Of a DNA stretch of 64,000 nucleotides, positions 38,601 to 53,409 are shown piece after piece. The notes below the pieces were generated by a model. The model saw only the letters and a program-made list of their open reading frames with translations, did not search any database and was not told where the DNA came from. Each line of letters opens with the position of its first letter. Positions within the stretch are counted from its first letter, which is position 1. The DNA is from Cladopsammia gracilis (lineage: Eukaryota > Cnidaria > Anthozoa > Scleractinia > Dendrophylliidae): the NCBI GenBank assembly GCA_022457155.1, contig JAJGOT010000138.1, forward strand, positions 1,178,501 through 1,242,500, in the 5' to 3' direction. The translations under genes were made by a program, and so were the position numbers.

Positions 38601-41600
38601 GAGAATTTTGTCGGGACACAGGAAACTGTCCGTAATAGAGAGGTATCCGTATTACAGAGGTGTCCGTAAGGAGAGGTTCGACTGTCGATTTTTATCGATT
38701 ATATTTTTTCATATTTGTATTTTGTTTTTTTAACTCGAAGTCCAACTCGAAGTCCACCTCGAAATCCAACTCGAAGTCCAACTCGAACTCGAACTCGAAC
38801 TCGAACTCGATGTCCAACTCGACGTTTCGGGATTCCCTGCCATGATCTATCAAGAAACGAAACATAATTATTATCAATTCGCTGTTCTGACTCAAATGAG
38901 TTCAAATTTTATATTCAAGTTCCGATGAATTTCATTGCATTCTCAAATACTTGTTCATTTGGCTCGGATGGCTTTATGCCGGTGGATTTTCAAGATCAGT
39001 TGCTAAAACGCGCCACACTGTGAAAGAAATTTCTGGGAATATTTAAAATTTTACAAGATTTTGGTCTATTCTCTTGCCAAATAATGCCATTTCAATGTAA
39101 TCGATTTTTGTAACAGTTAGCGTAAACTTCGAGTTCTACGAAGGGTTCGAGTTTAATCAATTTTTGCATAACCGGAATTCAATTGGATAAAAATGTACGA
39201 CGATGAGTCGTGCACTTGTAATAAGCTGAGCGTGCAAGGCCTAGCCGTGTGGTTTTAACGCAATGAGAAGTTCGTAGACAATATAATAATTAAGGCCTTT
39301 AAAAATCAGTTGAAATCATTAATTCAAATGGATGGACTCAATACCTATTTAGTTTACTCTTAATTCAAAAGACAAATAGTATTGAAATATTTATGAAGAG
39401 GAATTTAACCGTTGCAACCCCTTAAAACTGTACTTATCTATATCCTTGGTGCACTGTATTAAATTTTTCTTAATAGGTTTTTAGAAGACTTACCTTCTAC
39501 ATGCAGCTGAAAAAGCTAGGCTTAAACGTAACAGCCGCTAGACTGTCAAAAATGCCAACGAAGGTTTTAGCGAGCTCCACGCAGCTGTAAAGCGTAGCGA
39601 ATACAAGCTAAAATTACAGCCTTTACTGAGACACTTACGATACGACCAAAAACAGATCGCTGCATTCACCCCTCTCATAAAATAGAAGTCTGTATACAGG
39701 TGAACATTTCAAGTTCGTTTACCAACAGGTTGCAACTGAACTGACTGAAAATTCTAAAAACTGACAGGAATCTTCTGCGACACCTCCTTTCAACAACCTT
39801 GACGGGCTTTTTTAATTTCGTTCCTATAGGTGGTTTGCAATCAATCTCTAGAGACATAGATAACAATAGTGAAACGAACAAATGCTGGTGGACGAACAAA
39901 AGGAGCTAATGAGAGAACTATTGTTTATGTCCACCAGCATGGCGGCGATGACGTAACATGAAAACCACCTATTACAAATTAAGTTATCGTCTCTTTCGTA
40001 GAAAAATACGTAAACATTGGGAACATCAAACTTTAAGAGGGTATAAAGGAAAAGTAACACACATCTGAACAGCGCCACCATTTTGGACGGCAATCTATCC
40101 GTTCCGATGTTAATGCGTAACTGTTTCGTCCTTTCCGGTTCTAGATTTCTGTTCGTGAAATGACCAGATTTTTTCCGGATATATAATTGATACTATCCAT
40201 TAGATTATTACAATGGAACTCAATTCATTCTATAGGTGTCAGAACATTCACTGAAGCGTGATGCTTGAAGTTGTTTCTCGCGGTGAATTTGCCTGTAAAG
40301 AGCTGTAAACCCGGCGCAGCTTTTTCTCGACAGCTACAGTGAGCTTACTTTACCATTTTGTAAACAAGGCCAAACACACGACAAATTAATCTAGCACTGC
40401 TAAATGAGGGTGCTAATGGGGGTACCCAATTGTCAGTTAAGAAGAGCCTACACTGGTAGCCTATACTCATGCGCTTGTATAAAAAAATTTTATGTTTTTC
40501 TTTTTTAACTGCGTCACGCTGTCGGAAATCGGTTCATTTCAATATTTTCATTCATTGATCTTATCAAGTGATTTAGCTTGACAAGTAGGAAATTACGTAT
40601 ATCAGTAAGGCTTTTAAATTTGCAAAGTTAAGATAAGGTTACTTTAAAGGCCATGAGAATGACCAGAGTGAATGCGTTTTTGGGATTGGACTTAGAACAG
40701 CCGCTTTACGAAAATTATTCGACATTAGATTCTCATACAAAAACCATAATTTCTCACCTGTCAAGATAGCTTCCAAAACCGTAATAAGGATCGTCAGTAT
40801 TAAAGATGTCTGTTTGATACAGGATCGTACACAGAGAGTATGGGAAGGAAAAAAATCGAAACTCACTGATGCTTGTGTCCAATAAAATACGGTGTGTCCA
40901 CTTACTTTGGAGTCTGCTTAATACAATTTTTAGTGTAATCGGAAATCTTACTCATTTAATCTAACACTGAAAAGGGCTCGTGTGGTTAACCCTTGGGTCA
41001 ACCCGCGTTCGCGTGCTAGGACAAAATGACGAAACAAAATACACACCATACCACCATCACTTGTCGCACTGCCCATTAGAAAAGGTAGCTCCATTTCCAA
41101 CTGAGCCTTTGTAACAGCTTTCCCGTCGATCTTCTCTAATCGGAACAACTTTAAATCAAACTCACCGAGTCCAAACTTTCCGCTTATTGTTTGATTATAT
41201 GTCCATTGAATTGTGCTTTGTCATGTCAAACAGTATGCGACTTATGTGTCATTCGAATGCCGATCCTTTGTCATCATCTCGATAAAAACTCAGAATAACT
41301 TTGACCACGCCACTCGACGCCATCACGGAGATCAAGGTCAACGCTCTACGACCCTGGTACCTTTCGCATATAATATCGGTTAATATGTCACCTGGTCACG
41401 CAGCGAGGCAGGTAAAAGTCACAAAATAGCTTTGCTGTTAGGAAAAAACTATGTTGCTTTTATTAACAACAACAATCGTTAATTTAGTATAATTAATAGA
41501 ATGTCACTTAACTGTTACCGTATTTTCTCGATTAAACGCCGGGCCCCGAATAAACGCCGGGTATAATTGAGGAAGTTGTAAGTAAGCTCCTCAAACGTTT

Positions 41601-44600
41601 GTTTGTGGTATAATAAACTTAAGATTTAAGGGCAAGGTACAAGGCTGCCAAGAAAAACGAATAATAACCCTTTCTTAAAAAATGGCGGGCGAGAAAAAAC
41701 TGCTGATACAAAGAAACGCCGGGTCCACAAGGCCAAGTTTGAAATAAACGCCGGGGGCATTTAATAGAGAAAATGCGGTAACTTTTCATTTATCAGTTAA
41801 CTACTATATTTTTGGGCAATTGTCAGTTAACTGTTAACCCCATCAGCACCCTCCTAAATGCACTGGTATTCTGAATTTCACTTTTGCCGGAACGCAATTG
41901 GCATGAAAACAAAACGAAAAAACTCGCGAGATAATAACGCCTTTTGTCACAACATTTCACCCACGACTGAAAAACCTTAAACAAATACTGATGAAAAATG
42001 GAGTTTCGTTCAAAACCAACCATTCCTGAAAACTATTTACAAAACGCCGCCTAACACATCATACAAGACGTAAATCACTTAACGACACGACTCATAACAG
42101 CCAAACTTTGAAAGCTAATATAAATGCATCGCAACCGCAAAACCACATAGCGGAGTCGGTGCAGGCCTGTCATGAACCTCATTTCGATCTAAGGGAAACT
42201 AAAAAAGTGACCGCCAGGAGTGGTGCCCTGTTTATCCGCTCCAGACCCAATATTTTCTATATAAGTGCGTCCATAGCAGACGTGACCGAAAAATGACCAC
42301 GTGATCACCATTTTCCCGCCATTTTTCACGTCAAAATATATAAAACAGCAGACTTGATACTTTAGCTAACTACAAAACTTTCCGTTTCATTATGCAAGAG
42401 TAGGAACAGCAAAATACCATAAATTTTGACTTTCGTTCTATTTTCGAATACTGCTGGAGAGTTGAAAAAGAAATGGCTGATGGCGCGATGTCTGCTAAAC
42501 ATAGCTCAAATTGTCCTGGCATGGGGAAAGGCAGCTCTAGAGAAATGACATGTTGTTACGGCCTCCTTCCATTAGATTCGGCAAATGTGAAGTTCAATGT
42601 TTGAATCGGGCCTTACTTTAAAGAATATTAAAGATTCAGTCACCATTTGTTGTGTCAATTGATATTTTGATAATTAATATTAATATCTCATCTGATCAGA
42701 TATAAAGTCATTGCACGTGACGTATTATCGATGTGGGCTTTTAATTGTTTTAAAATTGCGGCAATCTATTGTATTTGATTTAGAAAGTCTTTTCCATTGT
42801 CAAATATCCCAACAGAAAATAGACAATGAATAACTGAAAATGCACTGTGTAAATTGAACCAACAACACATTTTCATCGTCAATTAGCTAGGAAGGCGGGA
42901 AAAGTCTTTCACTTTCACTTCCCTAACATCACAATTATTTACATTCACACTCGTGATTCTTTGTTACTCATAACTTTTTTTGACTTGCACCAACATGAAT
43001 TTTCAAACCAAGTTCTCTCAATCTTCTCTATCCTGCCAAGAACCATATCCAGTTGACTACTGCGCCTCGCATTTTCTACATAATGTCTGATTCTACAACG
43101 CCATCTTTACCATATTTATTTTATATTTATTTTAGATTCTTCTTTTTTTTAACCTCATGTTTCAACGCATTAACGAGATGGCTTTAAGAGCCCTTTGATC
43201 TTCAGGGTTGCCGTGTTTGTTACATGTCCCCTTAATATCCGGCTAAATTTGCCAAAAGTTACACATGCTGAGAATTCAGACTTGCCATTGGGGAACTATA
43301 AATTAAAGTAATAGGCCGGTGTACGGATAAACAAATTAATGGTTGAATGCTACATAAACACAATATAAAAACATGCCGTATTGTGTCACTTTATTCTAGA
43401 ACCTAGATGTGACCAACTGGTCAGCGTATCAAAATTAATACGGTTTACTTAGCTAGAACCAAGCGGCTTTATCGGATGATTGTCAAGTGGGCAGTCTTGA
43501 GTTGATAAATCCTAAAATGTGGCCATCCAAAGAATGGGAATTGCAATTGCAGGGTCTGTTTTTCAATTTTCGGAAATGAAAACTTGAGAACGCGGTTTGA
43601 ACATCTACCGCTTGAAGGCTACAATGCGAGCCCTTGCATACCCATGCGATAATTAACTCTCGCCCTCCTTACAACAATTATTCACTTTAATTTAGACGAC
43701 ACTGGGAAATCTTCTACTGCATGATAGAGATAGAACTTGTAATACACGCTTAAGGTTCAAAGGAACCGACTTTCAAAGTCACGAGAACTGCAAACAAACA
43801 CGCTTGCACGGTCACGATACCTTGCACGGTCTGCAGAACGGGCGAGTTTTGAGTTAGCCTTATCAGTATGATTTGACTATTTGAACTGATAGATAAAAAG
43901 GCAAATTTCTATGAATAGGTCGGAAAGAAAAAAGCCAGACCCGTACCAAGTTATTTTTGTTTAAATGTCGATAAGGATCATGGTGTTTTCCGTTTCCTAT
44001 GGAAGGCATAAGCTTCTTTGTTAATTATTTAGCATTTCATAAATAACTTGTAAGTCCACTTATCATCCCACACAACTGACACGCAACTCACTGACGCAGT
44101 AAGTCCAGTAAGTACCCAAGGTGTAACCTCTTTAGGTCCCACAGATTTACTGAAACTAAAGTTACTCACTTAAGCTTATTCTGGCAATAGGAATAAAGAC
44201 AAAAATCGAAAAAAGAAAAAGGAAAAAAAAAGAGAAAAAAGAAGAAGAACTTTAGGAGTGGTTAATGACGTCATTTCTGGATGAATGGCGGAATAAAGCG
44301 TTTCCTTTGATATGGTCACGTTCCTTGAAATGATGAACAATACAATCTACAAAGAAAGGTTTATGGATATGTCATTATTCAACTAATCAAAGGCTCCTGT
44401 GAGCCAACCCGTGAAAAAGAAATGCTCTACACATCGCTGGCTCATATTTGAGCGACCCTTCCTGTTATATACAATCAAAGGCTCCTCCGTGAGCCAACTC
44501 GTGAATATGAAACGCTCCAAATGAAAGATTCTACACCAAACGTGCACAGACTATAAGTACGACCCAAGGGCAGTACTTCGGTATTTATTTTGTGAATAGA

Positions 44601-47600
44601 AAATAAGTTCCGTAAAGGAGTATCAAAGGATTCTGCGTTACCCGATCGAGAATGCAAGTTGAATATTTCATCGAGTCAAGTCTCGAGTCTGCGATGGGAA
44701 AAGAATCCCACGTAATCCTTACTTTGCTGGAGCCATAACTGCTGGTAAAGATGGAACGATAGAGTAATAATAATTTCCCAGAAATTTCTAGATGCCGCAA
44801 TCCGAGTGTATAGAATTTGGATATAACTGCCAGCATGTCATTTGAACCTTCGGCCGCGAGCTGATGCATAACGCAATATTGCGGTGGCTTCTGTTTTTAT
44901 AAACACGGTTCAATATATATATTTTTAATTGACCGACTTCAAACTCAAAGAAAAAACAGTACATCACTTTTCCGGTAGTCCAGCATTTGTCCAAACGATG
45001 TCCGTGATTAGCTTAGAAAACAATAGATTTATCCCGCTGGGATAGGTATTAGGGATATGGGCATTGTTCAAGTGATATATCAATTGTATCGTTCGCCAAT
45101 CACAGACATCGTTTGGACAGCTACAGGGTCGCCCCACTTTTACAATGTCCAGTTCGGAAAATAAAAAGAAAAAGAAAAAATTGTCCCCGCCAGGATTTGA
45201 ACTGACTTCATTTGACTGGAAGAACAGTCGGGGTATCTCCTTTTATTGTTACGAGGATAAGCGTTAAAATGCGTGTCTCTGTTGAAAAAAAATCCATCCA
45301 TGTTCCATCAAAGAACTCCAAATACAAAACATCGGAGAAGCACTTTCAAAATGTCCCATTTTATTCATATTCCTTTGCATTTGCCACGAAAGCTTTGAGC
45401 GTGTACTGGTCAGCGGAATTACCAAGAAAAGTTTACAGCTGATGGAGTGAGTGAATTTGCCACGTACCGTTACCGACAACCCGTCTGCGGAGCTTAAGCA
45501 ACGACGACGGCAACGCCAAGGAAAACGCCACTTAAAAAAGGATTCGCGCTATTTTAAACTACTTTGCAGTTGCTCCAATTTGTTTCGTTTGTCTAATGTG
45601 GCTGGATTGTCCAGGAGCTGAATTTGAAGGGATGGTTTACAAATGGAGAAAGGAAAATTAACCGCCGTGTGTTCACGTTCTCCACAAAACCTATAATTTG
45701 ATCATTTGACGTTGTTGTTTTGCAGGGAACGGCAAAGAAATGTACCAAAATGTAAAATGCACGTGCAGAGGCATTGTTTCCGCTCATTAAACCTATTGTT
45801 TTGTGCCGTTCTCGCTGCTGTCGTCGTCGTGGTTGCTTAAAGGCTGGTTCTCATATAATCGTCCCGGTCGTCCCGGTCGTCCGAGTCGTTTCAAAAGTTT
45901 TTTGCAAACGACTCAGACGATCGGGACGACTCAAGCGATTTGGGTTCTCATATGATCGTCCCGGTCGTCTCGAACGTCAATAGCGCAATCGTAAACTGTG
46001 TCCGACAACATGTTTTGGGCAATAATACTGCATTCTGGGCTAGATTTGGGTCGCTTCGATCGCCTCAGTCGTCCCGGTCGCCTGAGAGTAGTTCTCATAT
46101 GATCGTCCCCGATTATTCACGATCGTCCCGATCGTCCGGATAGAACACAGTTCTATCCAACCGACCGCGATTGTCCCAGTCGTCCGGGTCGTTTGCGATC
46201 GTCTCGGGTCGTCTCAGAAGTGTTCTCATATAATCGTCTCGGTCGTCCGTGCACTTTTTCAAACGACTCGGACGACCAGGACGACCGGGACGATTATATG
46301 AGAACCAGCCTCAAAGACTGAGGCGATCGAAGCGACACGAATCTAGCCCAGAATGCAGTATTATTGCCCAAAACATGTTGTCGAACACAGTTTACAACTG
46401 CGCTATTGACGTTCGAGACGACCGGGACGATCATATGAGAACCCAAATTGCTTGAGTCTTCCCGATCGTCTGAGACTTTTGCAAAAAACGTTTGAAACGA
46501 CTCGGACGACCGGGACGACCGGGACGACCGGGACGATCGGGACGACCTTAAGCTCCCTATTTACGCTTCGCTTATTCACGGGTTAAAAAGGAAGCCCAAG
46601 TAAAAGAAGCCGTTGTGAACAGTTTGCCTTAATAGCGGATCACTTGCCAGGCCGAAGGCCTGGCTGCGCAGCTCCATACTCATAGAACCTGTGCCGTGAT
46701 TTTTCATGGTCATGGCTAGCGGAATGTTTCGCGGGCGCGCGTGTGCCCGCCCGCCGTGTTGGACAACATCCGGGATCTTAGCAATTTTGTTTTTCGCGCG
46801 GCCACACAGCCGTGAGCTCGGTAAACACTTCAGTTGTTTTGTTGTGTCTAGCGGAGAATTAAACTCGTTGTTTTCCTGCATTTTTTCGCGGTTTGCTACT
46901 CAAGACAGGGATACTAATTAAGGTATACTCAGAAGCCGCTTTAGTGGAAAAAGACGAGCTTTCAGGGATAAAATCTTGCTTCGAGGAACTTCATGTATTA
47001 TGTTTTAATCAATGCGGGAGTAGTTTGTTTTCTACGGATTTCAGAACCAGAAGCGGAGATTTGAATTTCCAAGCAAGCGAGGGACTTAAAGGTAAAACAG
47101 ATTACAGTTTTCGATGAGAATTTATGTTGATATCAATCTGTGAGTGACTTTTTATTAGTGTTATTGTTAGTTTTGGAGAATTGATTTTAAACCGTGCGGA
47201 AATTCAATTGTATCGATCTCTTGAATTTCATCGAAGAAAGCTTGAACTCGATGAGCTATAATTAAATGGTACGCGTTTTGCTTTTAAACGTAAACTAATG
47301 GAGATTTGAAAAAAATTTTTCGAAAGAAGATTGTGTTGTCCATTTTTATGTGTTTGTTCATTCATTAGATAGATTGAAAAGCGATTTTATGTAAACAAAA
47401 CAAGACTTTGATTTTATAGTACAGTTCTATCTTCACTCGCATCGCCTTATGCAAATAAGTTTATGTTTGTGTATTTTTGCAATTTTTGATTTTCAAATCA
47501 GTTTCTCGGGCAATTTTTGACAAACATAAACTGTATTTTATTCGGAAACTAGTGGTACTAGTTATTCTAGACAGAGAAAAGTTGTTTTTGCGAACTTTTG

Positions 47601-50600
47601 TACGGTCTATAAAAATGTACAATGCAGACGGTCGCGTAATAAGCTTAAGCTTACTGTTTTTGAGAATTGCTAAAATTGAAAAAGCTTGAACTCGATGAGC
47701 TATAATTAAATGGTACGCGTTTTGCTTTTAAACGTAAACTAATGGAGATTTGAATAAATTTTTTCGAAAGAAGATTGTGTTGTCCATTTTTATGTGTTGG
47801 TTCATTAATTAGATAGATTGAAAAGCGATTTTATGTAAACAAAACAAGACTGATTTTATAATACAGTTCTATCTTCACTCGCATCGCTTTATGCAAATAT
47901 GTTTGTGTATTCTTGCAATTTTTGATTTTCAAATCAGTTTCTCGGGCAATTTTTGACAAACATAAACTGTATTTTATTCGGAAACTAGTGGTACTAGTTA
48001 TTCTAGACAGAGAAAAGTTGTTTTTGTGAACTTTTGTACGGTCTATAAAAATGTACTGTGCAGACGGTCGCGTAATACTGTTTTTGAGAATTGCTAAAAT
48101 TGAAAATAGCCCGTTCGTCAATCTTAATTCTTGTGTTTCCAACCTTTCACCTTAGTTAAGTTTCACCTTAGTTAAATTTCACCTCAGTTAAGCTTGTTCA
48201 AAGTGCGACGCTGTTAGGCTTGGGCTATGTATATATTAGTGGGGAATAGGTTGAAAGGTGTGGTAAAAATGTAAAACTTAGTAGTTTTTCCCATCCAGCC
48301 AAAAAAAGAAGATTATAAGTCCTGCGATTGGTGATTTACTACCTTGAGCTCAACAAATTACGTAAATAGGAGTGATTTCTAGGTCATTACTGACAGTCAA
48401 AATAAGAAAAACAATTTCTTGCCAGTTTAATATTTTCCAACCACTCCGATTAATCGTATTTCAATAGGACCTTTTAGAGCTAAAAGTGTTTTTTCACTGA
48501 TTGAAGATTTATCAACCAATTTATTTCTAAAAGCACACGCCTCGATTAGCTTGATGCTGCCAGCGGGTGCCCGGCTATAATTTTGAAAATAATCTATTTG
48601 TTTAATAAAAGATTGATTGATCGATTGACCAATCGTTCATGAGGTTGAATTGGCGACATTTTGTGCAGGTGAATTTGTTTAAATTTTGGGTTGTATTGAG
48701 TTTAATCTCTTTACAATGTAACGACGTTCAACACCTCACTTCCTGACAGTGCCAAAGTAACACGATTCTAATACGCAGTTGTTTTTATTTCAGGCTCTGG
48801 AAAACCTTTCAACTGTGCTGCAACTGCCTTTTCGTCAACAGCCGTTTTGCTGACGTGGAAGTCGATGAATAGCGATGAAAATGAAAACCCAAGAAATTTC
48901 TCGGTAAGGAAGTGTAGAAATTGACATTTGCGGAATTGGTTATACGACTCTTGTACTCTGTCTTCAGCAGATTCGTGGCCTGCTTACTTACTTTACAATA
49001 AACAGCAGGGCTGATCCACGTAAAAAGATAGACTTTGCGAGACACCATCACTACAGAAACCGATAAAGTAGGATCGCAACCGTGGACAGCTGTTTCGTTG
49101 TTATTGCTCAGCACGGTATAGCGAACTAAATGTCACCAGCAAGAAAGCCAGCGCAAATAGATTTCACAATGATCCGTTCACCAAATCAGGTTCCCTACTA
49201 TGTACTCACTTGTCACCCGAATCACGCGCCGAATCACGTGTTTTCCCGGGAACAAGGAGCCCACAGTGTCGCAAAGATGTCTCGCAAATAGAAATGTAGA
49301 TGGACAAAGCCGATCTGAACATTTAAATGCATAGACAAAACCATGCTTAAAGAAAACACAGTATAACGGACGAGATTCTGGTACCTTTTAGGGTGGTTTT
49401 CAAAACTTTTCGGCGAGCACTCCCGTCATTTTTATATGGGAGCCCCTCTCACCCCCGAAGGGGGATTGAACTGCTCAGATTGATGTAAAGAATTAGAGCG
49501 GTTGGTAAAACAAAAACCAAACTAATTACTCAGGCCAACACAACGGATGCAGACAATCGAACCAATCAGAACTGGAACCAAATATATGTGGCCGGCGCCA
49601 AGCGCGGGAAAATGCGTGTAGACAAGTCACAATTGGTTTTGGTTTTACTTCCGATTGGTTGAGAAAGTGACTCGAGATATCTAGCCAATTACAAAGCATG
49701 GCAAAGCAAACCAAATCAATTGCGAAATATGTCTTTTGTATCAATTGGTCACGAGACCTAAATTCCAAAAACGTAAAAACCCGGCAACTTAAAGCAAAAA
49801 ATGTTATCGAAATGAAAAGAGCGATTCAAAATTAGCTTGACAGCATGCAACTTTATAAGTGTACATCTTCAAAGTGGAAAATACCCCAACTATTATAAGT
49901 GTCCCTACTTGTTACTGAAAGGGACAATTTCACGGGGATTTTGCTCCTTTTGATGATAACTCTACGAAAGATTTGACTGAGTACCTTTGCTCTTACACAA
50001 GATGCTCTTAGAGCAACAAGACGAAAATACCAAGTGATTCTGCAAAGAAAGAACAAACAAAAATGAGTTTCAAGCGATTTTTTTTAAGATACAAGGGACT
50101 AACTTTAAAAAGTTGGCCAATTTTTTCAAGTTGTAACCCATGTCCATCTGAGCCATCCACTGCCAAAGGTATTTTTAGATTTCCCTTGATAGAAATATGT
50201 TATGGGTTTTCAAAGAGATACTAAAAATAGGCGACAACTGGGAAAAATCCGATAATTAAATATTAATTAATTAAGTGCTATCAACTCCACGGACCGCAAT
50301 GTCTGTTGTAGCTGGCGAATTAACAACTGTGTTGCTTAATCTGGCACAACGTTTACTTTTTTTTTTCCAGATTTATTACAGACCATTGTATTCTATGGGT
50401 GAATTCACTGTTCGTTATGCTGGGAAGGAGCTGCATTATTTGGTGGAAAACCTTGATGTTATAACATACTATGCATTTAGGATTGGGACAAATGATAGCT
50501 CAGGAAATCTTCTCTTTTGCGAAGTGTTGGCCAAGACACTGAGTGATGGTGAGTGGTACTTTAATCTGACATGATCCTAGGCCACACAATGGTTCCGTTG

Positions 50601-53336
50601 TCGTTTAACAATTTACTGCTGTATCCGGAGAACGTTAGTGCTGCCATATGGCCTCAACCTTATTGAGTTACATGCATGTATACGCCTACGTCACGCGCTT
50701 GAGAGCGCGCACTGTTTAATTTGGGGCATTTTCTGACGCGAAATGTTTTAACTTGCTCCTCTTGTTGATGAGCTGTCGATTAAGCACTTGGGAATTAAAA
50801 AAAAAAAGCTCGAGAAGTACACGGTCGCGTTTTAATGCTATTTCTTTTAGAGTCAGTGTATCTCCTTTGCCTAAAAGACTTGAGACTTAAAGGGAACCTC
50901 CATTGTCCGAACAAATTGACGTTAAATTATCGGAAATAAAGTCGAAATTTAAAATTTTTAAAGAAACAGGTGCAAATATAATTTTAGTGTACTAGAAATA
51001 CGTGTCTCGCAGAACCTCGCGAAGCTCGGGGGAGGATGCACTGCAAAATTTTAGCGATGTGGGCCTTTTTGAAGTTTGTGAGTGCTATCTCCCAAAATTA
51101 ATAACCTGTTCCCTTTACATACTTCTGTAGCTGTTGTTCTATGTACTTTCATGTGTATCAAATAATTGCTAATTCAATTCACTATTCACTTGAATGGTTG
51201 AGATTGCAGGAGTTAATAGAATACAGGTCATGAGAATTACGAAATTGATTACAAAAGTTAAACATGAATATTCAAGATGAAGCAACATATTCTTTGCAAA
51301 TATCATAAGCAATGTATGCGAGAAAATCAATAATGATCAATTTACAGCATGTACTAAGACAATAGTTTCCAGTGTTTGAGTACTAATTTTTTATATTGAA
51401 AAATATCCTCTTATGATCTGCGTGTCAGTTGTTCAGCTACTTGAAATCTTTTTTTTTTTTTGCAAAAGGTAGATTAAAGAATAATTTATGGAGGGTTGTA
51501 TATAAGCTTAAGATTGCTTGCCTTTAAATGTAAGTTGTTTCAATTGAAGAGCATTAAAGAGCGGATTAAAGTGCGGTGATTTGAGCTAGATTTCTCAATC
51601 GTTCTTCTTCTTTGAGCATTTCCTGTAATCAGTGTTTGTTCTCGTTGCGTCTATAAACAGAATCATTTTGTCTAACACTTCCAGTCGGTGTCGCCTCTTC
51701 TGATCGGTTTCGTTCAGAATTCTAATGGAGGCATTTGGTCAGGCTGTTCGAAGTCTTTGTAATCGATGCTGTCGTTGTTTCTTCGTTGCTCGATCGCGTT
51801 GAATTTCAAGTCGCCGTTCTCGCTCCAGCGGAGTTTCGGTGGTTAATCTTCTCGAGAAAGGATTTCAAGCCACTTGTTCAATCCAGCGTTGTTGTATTTG
51901 CTGTTCTTTCTCATTTGCATCAGAAATTGGTCGTGTTTCACCGAGAGCAGGGAGCAGGGGGGGGGGGGGGGGGGGGGGTGGGGTGGAAGCCTATCCCATG
52001 GTGCAACGCAACGAGTTACCGGCGACATTTGAAGCGAATAAACAAACTTTTTGTAAAATCTCATATTTCGGTGATTTTATGGTTTTAATTATGGGAGACT
52101 TGGGAATCAGAGAATATAGTTCGTTGGTAACAGAAAAGAACTAAAATGCAAGATTTTCATTTATATTTCTAAGTTTAATTCTCGTTTCTCGTCCTTAGAA
52201 AATATCATTTTCCGCTCGCAGGAAAATGGCGATCATCCCCAAAATTACCAGGAAAGTGCAGTTGTACCTCCTTCTTAATCGAAGCATCACTAGCATTTTA
52301 ACATTAATAACGTATTCCTTAATATCATAACGACTTAAAACATCAGATCCCTCCAGATCCCTCCAGGTTTTTCAAGCTGAATAAAACCATCAAAGTGTGG
52401 GTACTTTCAGTCAATGCTTTGAATTGACGGCGAGCTGATTTAGGAAATTCGCGCACGTTTGCAGAGTTGAATATGAAAATTCTTTGAGGAATAAAACGAA
52501 TTTAGACCGAAGCAAGTTCATGTAAATGAGTATAAAAAAGGGTTACATTGTATTTCCAAAAGCCGTCTTGAACAAAGGTTATAGCGGAAAAAATCTTGGC
52601 AAATGCATCAGTGCTGAAAGCTCAAATCAGTACAAAACACGTAGCAAAATTAAATATATGCGCGCGCTACATCGCGCGCTATATCGCGCGTACAAGCTAG
52701 CTGTACGCGTCAGTTACAGTTTTTCCTGTCGTTGACATCAGAACTACTATGTCTAGCTAAAACCGTGGATAAAACAAATAGCTATTAAGAGAAGAACTTT
52801 TTTCCCAAAGGTTTTCAGTTTTTTAGAGCACTTATTTGGTTAACACAGTGCAAGAGTGTCGTCATATGCGTGGACAAGCAGTTGGATGCTTACGCGTTCA
52901 AGCGCGCGCAAATTTCGTTTGTCGTGTCATCCCACAGGTGAACCAAGCACAATATGCGAGTAGGGAAACTGGGTACTAGAATTGAGCTTTGTTTAGCTTT
53001 GTTTTGCTTTGCAACATTTGCGAAAATTTCTGCACGAAATTTATAACTTTTCTCTTAAAAAGTACAAATAAAGTTTGAAATAAAGTGTTAACATGTAACC
53101 TGGTGTCTTTGTTTGTTCATTGGGTCTCTCCATGGCCTGTATTTGAGTATTTGCTTCCATGCGCTACATCATGTATTTATACATGATGTAGCGCATGGAA
53201 GAAAATCACCCTGATGAAGGCAGCTGTACGCTGCCGAAATATAGGTGTTTTAAGAAAAAAGTTTTTTCTCTTGTGTTAGAGTATAATTTACCGAGAAATT
53301 TCCAATCATGGAACTTTTTTACATGCTTGTGCTAAG

Positions 53337-53409
<73 letters not shown>

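Larger units (their letters stand above)
40406..41854. mobile_element. Possible 1.45-kb inverted-repeat element
   Basis: The left end GAGGGTGCTAATGGGG and the complement of the right end GAGGGTGCTGATGGGG match. Inner ATTGTCAGTTAA motifs are also inverted. TAAAT lies at both flanks, offset by one base on the right. It contains the MITE at 41514-41782 and a coding-like minus-strand stretch. Confidence 0.5.
44393..48245. repeat. Composite repeat copy B (inverted relative of 16.5-19.5 kb)
   Basis: Reverse-complement matches to copy A extend over most of its length, including the Penelope empty site near 44475-44495. Copy B carries extra sequence at 45493-46555 and an internal tandem duplication at 47237-48106. 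The last shared block is GCGACGCTGTTAGGCT, near 48210-48225. Confidence 0.75.

Noticed and set aside
42474..42605. A 43-codon ORF starting [16 protein letters not shown]
   Set aside because: Isolated in an intron, with no splice context and no recognised family.
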